The notes beneath the pieces are model-generated. The model made no database searches. It was given only the letters and a program-made list of their open reading frames with translations, and had not been told where the DNA came from. Both the position numbers and the translations under genes were made by a program. Positions 52,730 to 60,561 of a stretch of 64,000 nt of DNA are shown here, piece after piece (position 1 is the stretch's first letter; each line of letters starts with the position of its first letter). This DNA is from an uncultured Leptotrichia sp. (GTDB lineage: Bacteria; Fusobacteriota; Fusobacteriia; Fusobacteriales; Leptotrichiaceae). The DNA lies in contig CALEXX010000004.1 of assembly GCA_937925095.1 (NCBI GenBank), positions 42,544 to 106,543 on the forward strand. Direction: 5' to 3'.

Positions 52730-52789
52730 TTTCAATAAACCTACTTTATTTTATACTGTCTTTTCTTTAATTATATTAATTTTGTGTTT
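52730..52789. repeat. 60-nt repeated leader, copy 2
   Basis: Matches 50861-50920 at about 56 of 60 positions, including the minus-strand TATAAT (52770-52775). Here no good -35 box lies at the right distance (ATAACT), so the duplicated leader may be weaker. It precedes the lipoprotein gene. Confidence 0.65.
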
Positions 52790-52839
52790 GAAAGTTATTG
52801 CTCCAAATATTATAGATTACCCTCCAGAAAAATATCTTT

Positions 52840-54171
52840 TTACTCAATATCATTGTTTTCATAATCATTATGTAAAATTTCAAGAAGTTTTTCACGCTCA
52901 TTTGGTATGCCTTCATCCAAAATACGTGATAATAAATATTTTTTAACTTTACCTATCTCAAGACCTTTATAACCCATTTCTTTAAGCTCATATCCATTTA
53001 ATTTAAGGTCTGAAACTTTTGGAACATTAAAAGTATCAATAATACTATTAACCTTCAGTAGAAGCTCATTATGACGATTTTTTTTGAATTTACCTTCATC
53101 ATCAGCAAAAGACAACTCTGCAAGTCTGCGTGTATTATCTTTTCCAATGTTATGTATCATTTTACGAATTGTCTTGTCAGCTTCACTTCTATGAAATACC
53201 ATATGATTTTCAACAAGTGCTGTAATATTATATTTTTCTTCATTTGTGAATTTTAATCTGTCCAGTATATCTCCTGTCATTTTAGCCCCAACAGTTTCAT
53301 GCTTATAATAATGGGAAAATCCAGTAATTTCATCGATACTTTGTGTTGAAGGTTTTCCTATATCATGAAAAAGAGCTGATAACCGTGTTATATAATCAGA
53401 ATTCTTACAGCTGTCAACTACACTTCTTGTATGTGTCCATAAATCAAGAGAATGATGCGGATTGTTCTGATTATAGTTATACTGTACTTTAATTTCAGGT
53501 ATAATTTCAGAAAGTAAGTCTGTTTCTTTCATAACATCAATAGATTTTGTATAATTAGGCAGTTTCATAAGTTTTGTGAACTCATCGTGTATTCTTTCTT
53601 TTGTAATAGTATTTATTAAATAACCATTATTCTGTATAGCATTAAAGGATTCCTCATCCAATGTAAATCCAGTTTTTGCAATAAACCTTACTGCACGTAA
53701 CATACGTAAGGGGTCTTCCTTTATACGTTCTTCTGCATTGCCTACAAAACGTAGCACCTTATTATATATATCACGTTTCCCGTTAAATAAATCAACAAGT
53801 CCTTCATTATCATTCCAGGCCATTGCATTTATTGTAAAATCCCGTCTTGATAAATCACCTTTTATATTATTAACAAATTCTACTTCATCAGAAGTAATAT
53901 CCTGTCTATATTTTGCAATCTCATATTCATCATTTGATGTCTTTATACGAAGTACTCCAAAAGCTTTTCCTGTCTCGTTACATTTAAATTCAGAAAATAA
54001 TTCTTTCACTTCTTCGTAATTCCTGTTTGTTGCAAAATCAATATCATTAGGTTCCAGCCCTAATAAAATATCCCTTACAGCACCTCCAACAATATATCCA
54101 GTTGAGGTATTGCTATTTAATTTATTTAAGATATTCATAACTTCTTTATTTTTTTTAAATTTTTCAAACAT
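52840..54171 (-). CDS. CCA-type nucleotidyltransferase paralogue lacking the flexible loop
   Basis: A second class II tRNA nucleotidyltransferase, 443 residues with no Nudix domain. It has GGAVRDILLG (29-38), metal aspartates in NDIDFAT, RRDF (109-112) and EDPLR (152-156), plus an HD motif in FHDIGKPSTQ. Between the Tyr-Arg after motif A and the EVEF strand only six residues remain (90-95). The fused paralogue has twelve there, including the usual Y-x-x-x-R-x-P segment. That deletion is the mark of CC-adding enzymes in split systems, so this may add CC while the other adds A. It sits alone in the accessory region. Activity is inferred. Confidence 0.85.
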   Translation of the reverse strand: MFEKFKKNKEVMNILNKLNSNTSTGYIVGGAVRDILLGLEPNDIDFATNRNYEEVKELFSEFKCNETGKAFGVLRIKTSNDEYEIAKYRQDITSDEVEFVNNIKGDLSRRDFTINAMAWNDNEGLVDLFNGKRDIYNKVLRFVGNAEERIKEDPLRMLRAVRFIAKTGFTLDEESFNAIQNNGYLINTITKERIHDEFTKLMKLPNYTKSIDVMKETDLLSEIIPEIKVQYNYNQNNPHHSLDLWTHTRSVVDSCKNSDYITRLSALFHDIGKPSTQSIDEITGFSHYYKHETVGAKMTGDILDRLKFTNEEKYNITALVENHMVFHRSEADKTIRKMIHNIGKDNTRRLAELSFADDEGKFKKNRHNELLLKVNSIIDTFNVPKVSDLKLNGYELKEMGYKGLEIGKVKKYLLSRILDEGIPNEREKLLEILHNDYENNDIE

Positions 54172-54366
54172 TGTTTCTACCTCATTAAATTAAATTTGGA
54201 GTGCTGTAAATATTTCCAAACCTATTTTTCCTTATTGATAATATATAAATATATTATTGGAATTATACCATATTTTTATTCTTTTTAAAATTTTAATATT
54301 TCACAACTTTTATACAACTTTTATTTACAACTTTAACTATAACTTCTACTTTCTCTTTCACTTATT

Positions 54367-54647
54367 CTAATTAGAAGAATTTTTCCTGTTAACTGCAGTG
54401 ATCTTCTTTAATTCATCCACAAGTTCCCGATAACCTTTTTTCTGCCTAGACCTCATATGTTCCCATTTTTCTTCCTTATAATATTTTTTCAATATTATGT
54501 TATATATTGCAGAAAAGGTTGACCTATTTTATATTTGAAAGTCAACGACCTCAATATTAAATGCTTGTCTGCTATTCTTTCCCTGTCAAATTCCTCTTTT
54601 GTTATTAAAGGATCTCCTATAAATCTTTCTCCTGTTAGTTTATCCAT
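54367..54647 (-). pseudogene. Frameshifted small gene
   Basis: From an ATG at 54647, with AAGGAG 8 nt upstream, the frame encodes MDKLTGERFIGDPLITKEEF and on to about residue 50. It then ends in a TAA at 54495. A second frame carries on with ...KKYYKEEKWEHMRSRQKKGY to a TAG at 54367 and looks like its continuation. A single indel near the FKYK segment would join them into a protein of roughly 90 residues. It is basic and helical, with no recognised family. It may be a remnant or a programmed frameshift; a remnant is likelier. Confidence 0.5.
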
Positions 54648-54762
54648 TTTTATAACTCCTTATAATTTTTTTGTAGTATAATTTTTACGATATTATTATT
54701 TTCTTATGTTTGTGATACAACTTGATAAAAAGAAGAGGTGATAAAATTTATCACCTTCATAC

Positions 54763-55176
54763 TTAAATATCCAGTAAATTTTTGAATTCTTCAAAAAATT
54801 CTGAATCTTCCGGATTATACTTTAAATAGATTTCTTTTACTAATTCATTATTTCTTAACACCTCACTAATCATTTTAACTAGTAATTCAGGATTTTCCAA
54901 ATACTCATCTTCATCATACTCTTCAATTATTTCTGTAGTTTTCATGATTTCATCTACCATAGAAACAACGGATTTAATAAAATTCAACAGCTCTTCCATC
55001 ATTTCAAAAGTTCTTTTAGTTTCTTCATCAAGTTCACCATTTTCCTTCATTTTAGCTTTATGCTTCCTGTAATAATTTAAATCTTTTTCTAAATTTTTAA
55101 TATCTGTATCAAGTTCTTCTTTCAGTTTCATGATTTCATTAAAATCTTCTAATTTTTCATTTTCTTTTTTCATCAT
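54763..55176 (-). CDS. Coiled-coil hypothetical protein
   Basis: A 137-residue, very acidic, all-helical protein with a long heptad-like region in the first 60 residues (KLKEELDTDIKNLEKDLNYY, KAKMKENGELDEETKRTFEM) and a second helical part ending LKYNPEDSEFFEEFKNLLDI. No signal peptide or membrane segment. The ATG at 55176 is favoured: AGGAG lies 8 nt upstream, while a GTG at 55185 overlaps it. The gene is isolated between the relic and the terminator-like repeat copy B. It might be an immunity or adaptor protein, but nothing in its sequence says so. Confidence 0.65.
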   Translation of the reverse strand: MMKKENEKLEDFNEIMKLKEELDTDIKNLEKDLNYYRKHKAKMKENGELDEETKRTFEMMEELLNFIKSVVSMVDEIMKTTEIIEEYDEDEYLENPELLVKMISEVLRNNELVKEIYLKYNPEDSEFFEEFKNLLDI

Positions 55177-55242
55177 TTGAATCACTCCTATAAAATTATT
55201 TTATTAATTTATGGAGTTCACATGATATATAAATTACCTTTC

Positions 55243-55310
55243 ATATAAAAACTCCTCTGCTATTGATAGTTTTATTATAGCAGAGGAGTATGGACATGAG
55301 ATGTTCTTTT
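55243..55310 (-). repeat. Terminator-like repeat, copy B
   Basis: About 88 percent identical to 47879-47945. The stem ACTCCTCTGCTAT / ATAGCAGAGGAGT is a perfect 13 bp with a 13-nt loop and is followed by TTTTT on the minus strand. Here it probably ends the toxin-immunity operon. Its sharing with the Abi locus suggests duplication of a cassette end. Confidence 0.75.
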
Positions 55311-55380
55311 GAGTTTTTTTTACTTTAATTTAAAAAATCATAATTTGATATTTTCTATGTCAATAAAATAAAAATTTCAA

Positions 55381-55539
55381 TTATTTTATGTAAGCTAAAA
55401 TAATTTTTCCTAAAAAAGCTATTGCAGCTATCATAACAGCTACATTGGCTAGCCAACCAGCTATATGAATAATATCAGGTATTCCATTAATTATTGATAC
55501 GACATGAATCATTGCGCTGTTGTAGTTGCTATTATCCAT
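55381..55539 (-). CDS. 52-residue membrane peptide
   Basis: A short open frame after the immunity gene. The product has a polar start (MDNSNYNSAMIHVVS) and one long or two short hydrophobic segments from residue ~22 to 50 (ANVAVMIAAIAFLGKIILAY). No ribosome site is visible before the ATG (55539), so initiation is doubtful; an ATG at codon 10 is an alternative. It lies in a 435-nt gap before the terminator repeat, at the end of the toxin operon. It could be a small membrane component of that system, or only a chance frame. Confidence 0.35.
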   Translation of the reverse strand: MDNSNYNSAMIHVVSIINGIPDIIHIAGWLANVAVMIAAIAFLGKIILAYIK

Positions 55540-55745
55540 TTTGGTAAGTGATGTTTACCTAAAAATGATATTTTTAATATTTCTAGCAATAGCAAAAAAT
55601 CATTTTCCTTGTTTCTTAGATTTTTAGCTTTAGCCTCATCTTTCCTAATATTTTCATTGCTTATCTCAATTGATTTAAATTTTTCATAATACTTTTTCTA
55701 TTTACTTTCTTTTCTCCTTTTTATGTGAATTACCTTTTTTATTTA

Positions 55746-56159
55746 TCATATAAATATATCTTGTATACCAACTTCATATCTAGGTGAAACAATTATTACA
55801 AATCCATTTTCTTCATCTAGTGATGTGTCACACAAAATACCAAAATCTCCATTTTGTTTAAATAGAATCATTTTGGGAAATACTAATTTTACTACCTCTT
55901 TTGTTTCAATTTCTTTTTCATAATTCTTAACAATATAATCTTTTACAAATTCTAAAGACTTATTTGAAATTTCGTTTATATTATCTTTTAATTTTGAATA
56001 TGAATTTCTTTGAGCTTCGGTTATATTATTCTCATTATATGCAAGTGCTTTTATTATAATTTCATATTCATTTGCCCATAAATTTAAAATTTCTCTTTTA
56101 AACCATCCAAACTTATATTCCATTTCACCAAAAATACTATCATTTATTTTTCTATTCAT
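55746..56159 (-). CDS. Probable immunity protein for the WHH nuclease
   Basis: A 137-residue cytoplasmic protein that starts 2 nt after the nuclease stop codon. GGGAGG lies 7 nt before the ATG. The sequence opens with KINDSIFGEMEYKFGWFKRE and ends FVIIVSPRYEVGIQDIFI, resembling DUF6985/DUF2004 proteins, in which the first strand, the Trp and the closing Q-D-I are conserved. This is a family found widely as immunity partners of polymorphic toxins. Cognacy is deduced from adjacency and gene order (toxin first, immunity second), not from binding data. No signal or membrane segment is present. Confidence 0.72.
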   Translation of the reverse strand: MNRKINDSIFGEMEYKFGWFKREILNLWANEYEIIIKALAYNENNITEAQRNSYSKLKDNINEISNKSLEFVKDYIVKNYEKEIETKEVVKLVFPKMILFKQNGDFGILCDTSLDEENGFVIIVSPRYEVGIQDIFI

Positions 56160-56161
56160 TT

Positions 56162-56737
56162 TTATACCTCCCTTGATTTTGCAATTGAAACACCACCAAA
56201 ATGATTTACATTTCCATGAATCTCTGATGGTACAAGTTGCATTGTTTTACAATCTTCACATTCATGCCAAGTATATCTATTCTCTTTTCTCCATGTTGCC
56301 ACGTCTTCCGGAGATATTTGCCATTGCTTTGATAATTTTTCATCTGCTTGAGTAAAATTATCTGCTCTTGAAGAAGTAAATTCATCAATTTGAACTTCTC
56401 CTTTAGATATTCCACTAAAATCAGGATACCCTTTTTTAAAGAGAATTTTTGGATTTTCAATATTAAATTTATCTAATATTTCTCCAAAAGTCATTCCATC
56501 TGGATTATATTTTTGAGGAACATATTCTTTATCTAATATCCAATTTGAATTTCCTCTTTCTCCATCCCAATTTCCACCATTTCCCTCAATTGGACATCCT
56601 TTTGAAATCTCTTTAACCACAGATTCATCCAATTTGTTTACATTCATATTTTTATTTTCTATAGATTTTGCAATCTCTGACAAAGGAGATTTTCCAATCT
56701 CTGCTTCTGATAATTTTAGTGCCATAGATTCTATCAT
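56162..56737 (-). CDS. WHH-type HNH/ENDO VII nuclease toxin
   Basis: A 191-residue toxin-like nuclease. The last 40 residues have the WHH superfamily signature: YTWHECEDCKTMQLVP (Trp157, His158, Glu159), then SEIHGNVNHFGG with His174 and His179. Before it is a pre-toxin segment seen in contact-dependent toxins (KYNPDGMTFGEILDKF, GYPDFSGISKGEVQI, SSRADNFTQADEKLSKQW). The first ~55 residues have no Sec signal, TPS domain or LXG domain, so export would need an unfamiliar route. The start ATG overlaps the end of the HerA-like ATPase gene by 4 nt and has GGAGGT 8 nt upstream. The immunity gene follows by 2 nt. Activity on DNA is predicted. Confidence 0.85.
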   Translation of the reverse strand: MIESMALKLSEAEIGKSPLSEIAKSIENKNMNVNKLDESVVKEISKGCPIEGNGGNWDGERGNSNWILDKEYVPQKYNPDGMTFGEILDKFNIENPKILFKKGYPDFSGISKGEVQIDEFTSSRADNFTQADEKLSKQWQISPEDVATWRKENRYTWHECEDCKTMQLVPSEIHGNVNHFGGVSIAKSREV

Positions 56738-59700
56738 TCTACATTACCTCCTGTAACAACAAATTTTCTCCACACAGAATAAATTTCAAGAGCATCCTCA
56801 CCTTCTGAAGAATATTCTTTCATCAGACTTTGTGCAATAGCTAATTTTAGTTCAATATCTTCAATTTTTACATTGTTTTCAATTAAATTTATTAATCCCG
56901 TATGTAATTCTTCAAAATTATTTTTTGAATCAACTAGTCTTTTTAGATTATTTTTATCAATTATTAAATCAGTAACTATTTTAGACAATTTTTTAAACTT
57001 ATTTGTTTCCCATATTTTTAACTTGTTAGTTTTTCTATATTCATCTAATTGTTCTAAAATTTCTACTTTTTGTATTGTTGATAATTTAGAATTAACTAAA
57101 GTTCTATCTATATATTCAATATCAGGTAAAATTTCTCGATTAACTCTAGTTTTTAATAACAATTTCAATATTTCCTGTTTTAATTTATATTCATCAGGAT
57201 TTTCTGTGTATTCTCTAATATAGTTATATTGTTCTTCTTTTCCTTCAAATCTATTAATTTTACATAATACAGGTTCTATCCAGTCATTTTGATAAACTAC
57301 AGCAACTCCTTTAGGTAATTTCGCAATTTCATCTAACTGTTCATCTTTTAAAGCTGCAGCTTTACCGGCTAATCTTCTATCAATCTCATCAGGTAATCTC
57401 ATAATTATCTTTGTATTTGTATTTCTAATTGCTGAAACATCAACTGCATTAGGAGATTGATCTGCTATAATAAATCCTTCTCCATAAGTTCTCATTTCAG
57501 CTATCGCATTCGATAACATTTCTACAGATTTTCCTGAAACATTGGAACTTTCTGAATTTTGTTCAGTTGAAACTCTTTTTAATATATTGTGAGCTTCCTC
57601 TAATACTGTAACATGTTTAAGCTTGGAATTCATTTCTGTTGCTTCTGACATTCTGTATTCATTCAATCTCATTACAAGTATTCCCATAATAAGTGATTTT
57701 GTTTCCAAAGAACCAATTCTGCTTAAATCAATTATAACATTTTTATCGAATAATAATTTATTATCTATCTCATCTGAAGCAAAAATTTGTCCGTTTAATC
57801 CATTAGTTAAAGATTTAATTCTGGTTACCAGTGAACCAATATAATTTCCTTTTAATTCCTCTGAATATGCTGAATTTTTAATGACCGTCCATAATTCTTT
57901 CTCTAAATCGGTAAATGTTGGAAATAACTCATCTGAAATTTTATTTACAGATTCTACTAAATCCCATCCACAATCTTCATAAGCACATAAAACTGCGTCT
58001 TTTAATACAGCAGGCATTGCCGCATACATTGGCCAGCATACATTAAATATTTCTATTAGTCTATCCACGTGTTCTAATACATGAACAGATTTTGGAAATT
58101 TAAATGGGTTAATTTTTAATAACTCACTATAATTAGGATTAGTTCCCAGTACAGTTACGTTATTTTTATTCCCAAAAACATTTTTATATTCCCCTTTAGC
58201 TGGTTCAATTATCATAAATTTTACTCCAACTGTATCTAATTGATCTAGTATTTCATATATTGTATTACTCTTACCAGAACCTGTAGAACCAGTAATGAAT
58301 GTATGCATTGCAAGGCTTTCTCTGTTTAATTTAACCTTTGTTTTTGTTTCTGTACCCATATTGTAAATATTTCCTAAATTTATACTTCCAAATACTTTTT
58401 CGTTATTTGATGTCATAACTTCCTTTGCAAAATCTACATGTTCTATAACAGGAAATCCGGGAACTGACTTTCTTGGAAAACCAATATGTAAAGCTAGTTC
58501 GTTACCACTAATTGCAACCGTTGGGGTTACTGGTATTGAAATTTGTGAAATATTGTCATATAAAAATAATGGATGATAAAAGTTTTTTATATATTTTCTT
58601 ATTTCATTAACTTTTTCCCTGTCACTCCATGAATTTATAGCAGAAACTTCCACTCCAGTATTTGCTCCACTCATTAAAGCTTTATAAGTAGAAGCTGCAA
58701 TTTCTGAAGTATATGAATTTTCAGAAACAAAATATGCTGCACATTCCCATAGTCCTAAACTTTCAAATTCTTTTATTCTTTCAAATTGAATATCTAACTT
58801 TTCTAATATATTAGAAATACTTTTATTTTCAATATTCAATGTTATATTTTTAGAATTTCCTCTTTGAATTCCTTTTGTTTCAGTACTACTTTGATTTATA
58901 CCATAAGTATCGCCTGTACTACTTCCAGAAGTATGAGAACTATTTTCTGAAACAGACTCCGTTACAGTTGTTCCTTTAGTCTTTGTTTTTTCAAATCCTG
59001 AACCCAGACTATTTATTCCCATCGAAAGTACACCAGCTCCTATCAAACTAGCTCCTCCTGTCACAGGAGCTAACAGTAAACCTACTGTATTTACTGCCAT
59101 TGAAGTTACACCTGAAATTTTACCAATAGCATTTTTTCCAGTATGACTTTCTGATTTTGATGTACTTTGTGATATTGTTCTTCCATGAGTTTCAGATGAA
59201 CTTATAGTATAATTTTTACTTTCTGATTTTCCTGTTGTGAAAGCATTTGCAATATTTATTGACTCATTTACAGAATAATTTACTTGAGATTTTGAAAATG
59301 GTAATAATTGTGTATAAATATTTTCATAATTTTTTCTTATTTCTCCAAGTTGTTTTTGTTCTACCCCATTTGCAATTATTATTCCAGTATATTTTTGATT
59401 TTGCATTGATAATGCCAATTTTTCCAATCCTTGAACAAACGAAATATTATTCTTTTCATCTATTTTATCATTTGCAACACATGAAACAGCAGAAATATTA
59501 TTTATTTTAATTTTATCTAGAACATTTTGCATTTTATCATTTGTATAATTTTCTGTCTTTATACCAGGAAATTGTCCATTCAATGCATTTTTTAAAGTAT
59601 CTCTTAAAGAATTTATGGTAAAATTTGAATTTAATGATTTAACTCCCATATAAAAATCCGTTTTTTCACCATCACTATCTATTATAATAAATATAGAACA

Positions 59701-59979
59701 TTTCATAGAAAGTAATGAATTATAGACACTTGCAAATTTATAAATAGAATATTCATCCTTTTCATATATCATTTCTGTAATTTTAAAAAATCTTATAGTA
59801 TCAAATAAATTTTCATTTTCACTAAACGGTATAACTTCTAAGTTTTCTAACTTTGCTAAATAATTTTTCAATAATACATCATCTACAATTTTAATGGCAT
59901 TATTAAAATTTTCTTGAATATTTTTTTGTTCAGGAATATAGTCATTTTTAGTTATTGTTTGTAATTTATCCTCATACAT
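56734..59979 (-). CDS. HerA/FtsK-like ATPase with internal membrane segment
   Basis: A 1081-residue protein. The C-terminal ATPase (about 540-930) has Walker A ITGSTGSGKSNT (564-571), the segment FMIIEPAKGEYKN, Walker B HVTVLEEAHNIL (790-799) and an IIADQSPNAVD sensor-like stretch, as in HerA/VirB4-type hexameric motors. The N-terminal half is unfamiliar. It ends in a hydrophobic glycine-rich hairpin (288-327) flanked on both sides by Ser/Thr-rich runs (249-285 and 335-378), which suggests membrane insertion or a pore. The last 150 residues are helical. AAGGAG lies 8 nt before the ATG. It follows a small membrane protein and is coupled to the nuclease. It may move a protein or DNA; the substrate is unknown. 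Confidence 0.82.
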   Translation of the reverse strand: MYEDKLQTITKNDYIPEQKNIQENFNNAIKIVDDVLLKNYLAKLENLEVIPFSENENLFDTIRFFKITEMIYEKDEYSIYKFASVYNSLLSMKCSIFIIIDSDGEKTDFYMGVKSLNSNFTINSLRDTLKNALNGQFPGIKTENYTNDKMQNVLDKIKINNISAVSCVANDKIDEKNNISFVQGLEKLALSMQNQKYTGIIIANGVEQKQLGEIRKNYENIYTQLLPFSKSQVNYSVNESINIANAFTTGKSESKNYTISSSETHGRTISQSTSKSESHTGKNAIGKISGVTSMAVNTVGLLLAPVTGGASLIGAGVLSMGINSLGSGFEKTKTKGTTVTESVSENSSHTSGSSTGDTYGINQSSTETKGIQRGNSKNITLNIENKSISNILEKLDIQFERIKEFESLGLWECAAYFVSENSYTSEIAASTYKALMSGANTGVEVSAINSWSDREKVNEIRKYIKNFYHPLFLYDNISQISIPVTPTVAISGNELALHIGFPRKSVPGFPVIEHVDFAKEVMTSNNEKVFGSINLGNIYNMGTETKTKVKLNRESLAMHTFITGSTGSGKSNTIYEILDQLDTVGVKFMIIEPAKGEYKNVFGNKNNVTVLGTNPNYSELLKINPFKFPKSVHVLEHVDRLIEIFNVCWPMYAAMPAVLKDAVLCAYEDCGWDLVESVNKISDELFPTFTDLEKELWTVIKNSAYSEELKGNYIGSLVTRIKSLTNGLNGQIFASDEIDNKLLFDKNVIIDLSRIGSLETKSLIMGILVMRLNEYRMSEATEMNSKLKHVTVLEEAHNILKRVSTEQNSESSNVSGKSVEMLSNAIAEMRTYGEGFIIADQSPNAVDVSAIRNTNTKIIMRLPDEIDRRLAGKAAALKDEQLDEIAKLPKGVAVVYQNDWIEPVLCKINRFEGKEEQYNYIREYTENPDEYKLKQEILKLLLKTRVNREILPDIEYIDRTLVNSKLSTIQKVEILEQLDEYRKTNKLKIWETNKFKKLSKIVTDLIIDKNNLKRLVDSKNNFEELHTGLINLIENNVKIEDIELKLAIAQSLMKEYSSEGEDALEIYSVWRKFVVTGGNVE

Positions 59980-59991
59980 TTTTTCTACTCC

Positions 59992-60543
59992 TTAATTTTT
60001 TTCATTAAGCAGGATTATTCCTCCTGCTATCAATGCTGCACCACCGACAGCACCTATAACAAATGATTTTGCAACAATTCCACCCAATAGTAGTGCTCCT
60101 CCAACTCCAGCTACAACCATACCTGTCTGTTTATAATTTATTGAATTATTTCTATTATTAGTTCCTTTCTCAAATCTTACAGAAGATTTATTAATACTTT
60201 CTTTATTTTTTTTGTTATCAAAAGATGATTTTTCTGTTTTGCCATCAAATAAATACTTTCTAACTTTTATTAATAAATTTATTCTTTCTTTTGAAAAATT
60301 GAACATCAAGTCTTTCAAAAGTTGTTTATAATACTCTTCTGTCCAATTTGATGCATTTAAATCCAATTTTTGATTATCTTGTTCTTTATAAATAGCATCT
60401 CCTATATTTTCTTCTGCATATTTTACCATTTCTTCACCTTCATTTGATTTAGGTGCTACTGTAAAGCTTGTATAAATTTTTGTTCTTACTCCATTAATAT
60501 TTCTTTCACTAACTGCCTTTAAAAATTCTGAACTTAATGTCAT
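59992..60543 (-). CDS. Small membrane protein between GTPase and HerA genes
   Basis: A 183-residue protein of unknown family. Residues 1-120 are soluble and helical (VRTKIYTSFTVAPKSNEGEE, LKDLMFNFSKERINLLIKVR), and 120-145 are a Lys/Asn-rich linker. The C-terminal 45 residues form a glycine/alanine-rich helix pair (GMVVAGVGGALLLGGIVAKS, IGAVGGAALIAGGIILL), the kind of zipper that packs in membranes. The ATG at 60543 has AAGGAG 8 nt upstream; a GTG nine nt earlier overlaps it. It is 18 nt after the GTPase gene and 12 nt before the ATPase gene. The similar glycine-rich segment in the HerA-like ATPase hints at a shared membrane complex. Confidence 0.72.
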   Translation of the reverse strand: MTLSSEFLKAVSERNINGVRTKIYTSFTVAPKSNEGEEMVKYAEENIGDAIYKEQDNQKLDLNASNWTEEYYKQLLKDLMFNFSKERINLLIKVRKYLFDGKTEKSSFDNKKNKESINKSSVRFEKGTNNRNNSINYKQTGMVVAGVGGALLLGGIVAKSFVIGAVGGAALIAGGIILLNEKN

Positions 60544-60561
60544 TTTTATCACTCCTTCTTA

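Noticed and set aside
55509..55697. Open minus-strand frame with protein-like composition after the immunity gene
   Set aside because: It follows an in-frame stop and has no ATG or ribosome site, and overlaps the 52-codon frame. It was not called as a gene.
56206..56460. 84-codon frame inside the WHH nuclease gene
   Set aside because: It is out of frame with the recognised WHH motif and has no ribosome site.
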